Assembly (NCBI GenBank): GCA_002197995.1
Contig: NGZR01000001.1
Coordinates: 2,232,001-2,296,000, forward strand
DNA: 64,000 nucleotides
Source: Gaeumannomyces sp. JS-464
Taxonomy: Eukaryota > Ascomycota > Sordariomycetes > Magnaporthales > Magnaporthaceae
Direction: 5' to 3'
In this document: in pieces, positions 61,113-64,000 of the stretch
Layout of the letters: the number at the start of each line of letters is the position of its first letter
How positions within the stretch are numbered: the stretch's first letter is position 1
The notes under the pieces: model-generated
Told to the model about the DNA's origin: nothing
What the model saw: only the letters and a program-made list of their open reading frames with translations
The model's database searches: none
Made by a program: the position numbers and the translations under genes

Positions 61113-61720
61113 ATTTCATGCCAGCCGGGTATCTGACCTTGCTTGCGATTGGTATTTTTTTCATGTCAGGACAACATTTTCACTTTTGGCACCTTTATTT
61201 CCTCTTGCATGGCCAAGATCCCGGAGGCTGTCTGCAATCCCCCAGGATCGCAGCTGATTGCGGCCGCCCGCGTGTTGTCGACTGTTCCTGGCCATTGTTC
61301 ATCTTCGTGATGGACACAACCATTTCGGGGTCACTAACGCACGCAAAACGGCGCCCGGAAATGGACGTCAGGGGCTATTTCCCGGGCCGCTAGGTGGCCT
61401 CGTTCAATGGGGCATCATGGCTGGTGTGCCGACAACCAGGCCTTCTCCCAGGTGTCTCTACCTAGAGCACCCAAGGCTAGATCTAGAAAACTCTCGCCGG
61501 TGGCCTCTTTTTTTTTTCTGGCCGAGCTGCGTATTCTCCGCCCCGGGAGGCTGTCCATGCCGCCAAATATAGGCGGCTACAAAAGAGGCGTCTCCTCTAG
61601 GGCTTAGCTCATGGTGCTTCAGCCTTAGCGAGCAATGTCTGGTGGCGCGATAGAAAACCTCCAGCATCCGCCTAACAAGGCCAATCGCGCCTCGCTCTCT
61701 GGGGCCGTTCTCTCGTGCCC
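59109..61720. promoter_or_regulatory. Large gene-free region, 2.6 kb
   Basis: This holds the PFK2/FBPase2 promoter on its left. It also has a 38-base poly-T (61073-61110), the longest homopolymer in the window. Open frames of 100-230 codons occur on both strands but lack motifs. Confidence 0.5.
61073..61110 (+). repeat. 38-base poly-T tract
   Basis: Uninterrupted thymines, a likely replication-slippage hotspot. Long poly-A/T tracts also occur at 19796-19818, 23813-23835 and 58874-58901. Confidence 0.9.
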
Positions 61721-61726
61721 CGGCTC

Positions 61727-62494
61727 TCCACGGGGCCAATTGAAGTAGACTGGAGGGCAAAGGCTGATGCCAACGTTCAGTTTTTCAGTATCACCAGTGG
61801 CATCTATGATGTGATCAGCTTCTACCCGAGGCGCCGGCTGACCCTTGTCCCTTTACCCTCCGAACATCGCTGCTGCCACGTTCGCACAGGCCGCGTCGTC
61901 GTGGACGGTGCATAAACCCGCACGAGCGCTATAGCGTCCCGCCCGAGCCGGTGTGGGTCACAGCCTCGGACGAGTCCTTCAGGCAGATACTAGCCGCCTG
62001 CTTCGAAGCCACGCCCTCCCAGTGCCCGCCCCGCGGGGCGGGCGGCAACCACAGACGAGCTCGAGAAAGCCGTATACGACCTCACGGACAAGCTGCGCAA
62101 CAGCCTGATCACCGTGCCGCGGCCGGCATCATGGTCGACATGAGCATCATGACCTACGGCACCCTTTTACAAACCCAGATTCTTCCCGGCGGTGATGGCG
62201 GGGCTGCGCTCCCTCCTCCGCTTCGATGCCGAGCACGACAACACCAACGGCCTCGCGAGCTTCGTGCAATGTCGGTGAAACAGCCCAGGCCGCCTTCACG
62301 AGGACTCTGACGAGTTACTGGTAGGCATCCACTGCGACGACAAGAACCCGGCGGCCGGGGTGGGCGTCACCAAGCCTCGGGACATGCCCCCCACGATCGA
62401 GGCGCCCGCCAAGCTACCCCGTGCTGCCGGCCGCCGTACCTCGCACTCGGTGGGCTCTACCTCGATTCCTACAGCTTGTTTGCGTCCATTCATT
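61727..62494 (+). pseudogene. Alpha/beta-hydrolase (TAP-like, peptidase S33 type) remnant
   Basis: Frame-broken pieces of a secreted TAP-like hydrolase lie on the plus strand. VDWRAKADANVQFFSITSGI then YDVISF-x-PRG (oxyanion-loop region) is followed, after a gap lacking the expected GxSxG nucleophile segment, by VVVDGA and NPHERYSVPPEPVWVTASDE. Then come FRQILAACFEA, TDELEKAVYDLTDKLRNS, MVDMSIMTYGT, LRSLLRFDAEHDNTNGLASF and TSYW-x-GIHCDDKNPAAG. At least four frame changes and an internal deletion of roughly 80-100 residues make this a pseudogene. Family naming is moderate. Confidence 0.5.
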
Positions 62495-62927
62495 AAACCG
62501 CTACGATGTCATGGATCTTGGGCCGCATTGCCATAGAGTTTGATATCGGCTTCTTTTATACGACAAGGGGACCCGAGCCTGCGATATTTGTGCAAGTGGC
62601 CACGGAATGCGTATCCCCCAGCAACTCAAGCATCCTTGAAACGCCACAAAGGTATGCCCTGCAGGGTTTAGGGACTAATTGCATCTTTGGAGCCGAGCCA
62701 CTCTGATTGTGTGAGTATCCCACGAGGGTTTTGCTATACTCTCCCTATAAAGCTCAACCCGCGCAAGCTCTTGCGCATCATCCTTACGCAGATTGTCCAG
62801 TGCTCGGGCAAGAACGATCAAAGAAAAGCGGTAAGACATCGCACAAAAAACAAAAAGATACACGCAGTCACTTCACTTGATGAGATGCTGTGGGCCCTTC
62901 AGCGAGACGTCGTTTACATGCGTGAAT
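62495..62927. other. Gap before aspartic protease
   Basis: About 430 bases between the hydrolase remnant and the 3' end of the protease gene. No feature is recognised. Confidence 0.4.
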
Positions 62928-64000
62928 TTAGTAAAAGGGCCTCGAAACGAATTTGAGCTCGGCGGCCTGAACATAGAACCCGACAGCGACGTTGTTCAGA
63001 AATGCAGCCCCCAGAATGTAGGGGCCAGTCCCGCCGATTGAGATGGTGGTCGCGCAGAGCAGAGTATGGGGGTCAGGCAAGTCACGGATGATCATGTCGG
63101 CCGGGTTGACGGTGAAGATGGAACCGCCAATGATGACGGAGAAAGACGGCGGCGTAGCGTCGCATTTGGTGTAGTAGCGGCCGTGCTCAGTATTATATTC
63201 GGCTGTGGGGGCGAAGGACTTGTTGATGGCTTCTGCGAGACCTATTGGTAAGACCATGGATATTAGCTCTGAGATCATCGTTCCCTCTTCCTCGCGATAT
63301 TGAAAGACCTATTGGGACACTGGAAGGGGTAGGGCGGCTGCTTACGGCGTGGCAGATAGTTGATGGCAGTGCCCGTATCAATGATGTATGGGTGCCTGGA
63401 AGTATCCTTGGCCGATCCGTAATTGAAGCCATCAGGGACGATCGTGTAAAACGATGGGTGGTCAGCGGTGAAAGGGTCATCGTTGAGTTGAGTCTAAAAG
63501 AATGCGATTAGTTTGACACGATGGCGAGACCTGAGCAGAGGGATGTAGCTCACAATTAGGATCGGAACAAAGGTCTGGCTGGCATATTTCAGACCCGGAA
63601 CATCTGGCATGCCTCCCCACGAAATAACGCCAGTGGTGCCGTTTCGTCCCAGCGCGATGCCGAAGACAGGCTCCTCGACCAGCGCCTGGTCAACCATGCT
63701 CGTAAAAAGCGTCGGGTACGTGACGCGGTGGACCCAGTCGCTCTCGTTTTCGCGGTAGACATGGCTCAGGGTCGGGTAGCCTAGGCCGAGGACGCCGCTC
63801 GTGACGTTGTTGCCATTCCAATATGTGCGGTTTACAAGCGCGATCTGCTGCTTGCTGACAGTGATGCCACCCACTTGGACGTCGGAATAGCCCACGGGCC
63901 CCGACGCCATCTCGCCGCCGGGGTACTGCGAAAACAGGTGCTGGTTGGCGATGGGGCCGTAGCCGAAGTCCTCGGGGAAGGTCGAGCCGAACTTGCAGTC
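62928..64000 (-). CDS. Pepsin-type aspartic protease (5' end beyond window)
   Basis: A peptidase family A1 enzyme, probably secreted or wall-attached. Visible exons are 64000-63554, 63493-63346 and 63241-62928. The second catalytic motif is IIDTGTAINYLP, split from the last exon by an intron. Other A1 features are VTSGVLGLGYPTLSHVY, VFGIALGRNGTTGVISWGGM, LCATTISIGGTGPYILGAAF and LNNVAVGFYV before the stop. The first catalytic Asp and the signal peptide lie outside the window to the right. No GPI-type tail follows FYVQAAELKFVSRPFY. It is intact in the part seen. Confidence 0.85.

Overview
This is a 64 kb piece of a filamentous ascomycete (Pezizomycotina) nuclear genome, most likely a Sordariomycete. 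The evidence is GC-rich coding sequence, short introns with GTATGT/GTAAGT donors and TGCTAAC/TACTAAC branch sites, a tRNA gene with an intron, and family-specific proteins (HbrB, Ama1, Pex14/17, DUF4470, PDDEXK_12, fungal APH kinases). I cannot name the species. All calls come from reading the sequence; no database search was run.

Layout. 0.1-3.1 kb (-): HbrB, a TORC2 subunit. 4.0 kb (+): GON7 (KEOPS). 4.5-8.1 kb (-): Vam6/Vps39 (HOPS). 8.9-9.7 kb (+): an APH-type kinase. 10.7-13.6 kb (-): SPX-domain phosphate transporter. 15.2-16.7 kb (+): PD-(D/E)XK-like unknown. 17.7-19.5 kb (-): Gag1-like/DUF4050 protein. 21.4-23.0 kb (-): Ies2 (INO80). 24.9-26.0 kb (+): Pex14/17-type peroxin. 26.5-27.4 kb (-): Pet8 SAM carrier. 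28.1-30.4 kb (+): TilS-like PP-loop ATPase. 31.2-32.8 kb (+): histidine acid phosphatase. 33.0-34.5 kb (-): BET4. 36.0-38.7 kb (+): Ama1. 46.1-47.0 kb (-): Syn8-like SNARE. 47.9 kb (-): tRNA-Ala. 48.6-51.4 kb (-): MYND/DUF4470 protein. 52.3-54.1 kb (-): Has1 helicase. 55.8-56.5 kb (+): secreted cysteine-rich protein. 57.3-59.1 kb (-): PFK2/FBPase2. 62.9-64.0 kb (-): aspartic protease, cut by the window end.

The window is mainly core housekeeping genes, with an accessory island at 39.4-44.9 kb. The island holds an HNH-nuclease remnant, an intact PDDEXK_12 nuclease-like gene and two or three broken kinase-like genes. A broken alpha/beta-hydrolase lies at 61.7-62.5 kb. The genes do not form one pathway; neighbours are unrelated housekeeping functions, as is normal in fungi.

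The most striking global feature is that many otherwise well-conserved genes carry one or more frameshifts, usually repaired by one extra base in a homopolymer or GC-rich stretch. Essential genes (HAS1, BET4, VPS39) are hit as well, so assembly error is the simplest explanation. The internal deletions and missing N-termini in the island kinases and in the hydrolase are real decay. I found no convincing undescribed system; the closest candidate is the nuclease/kinase island.
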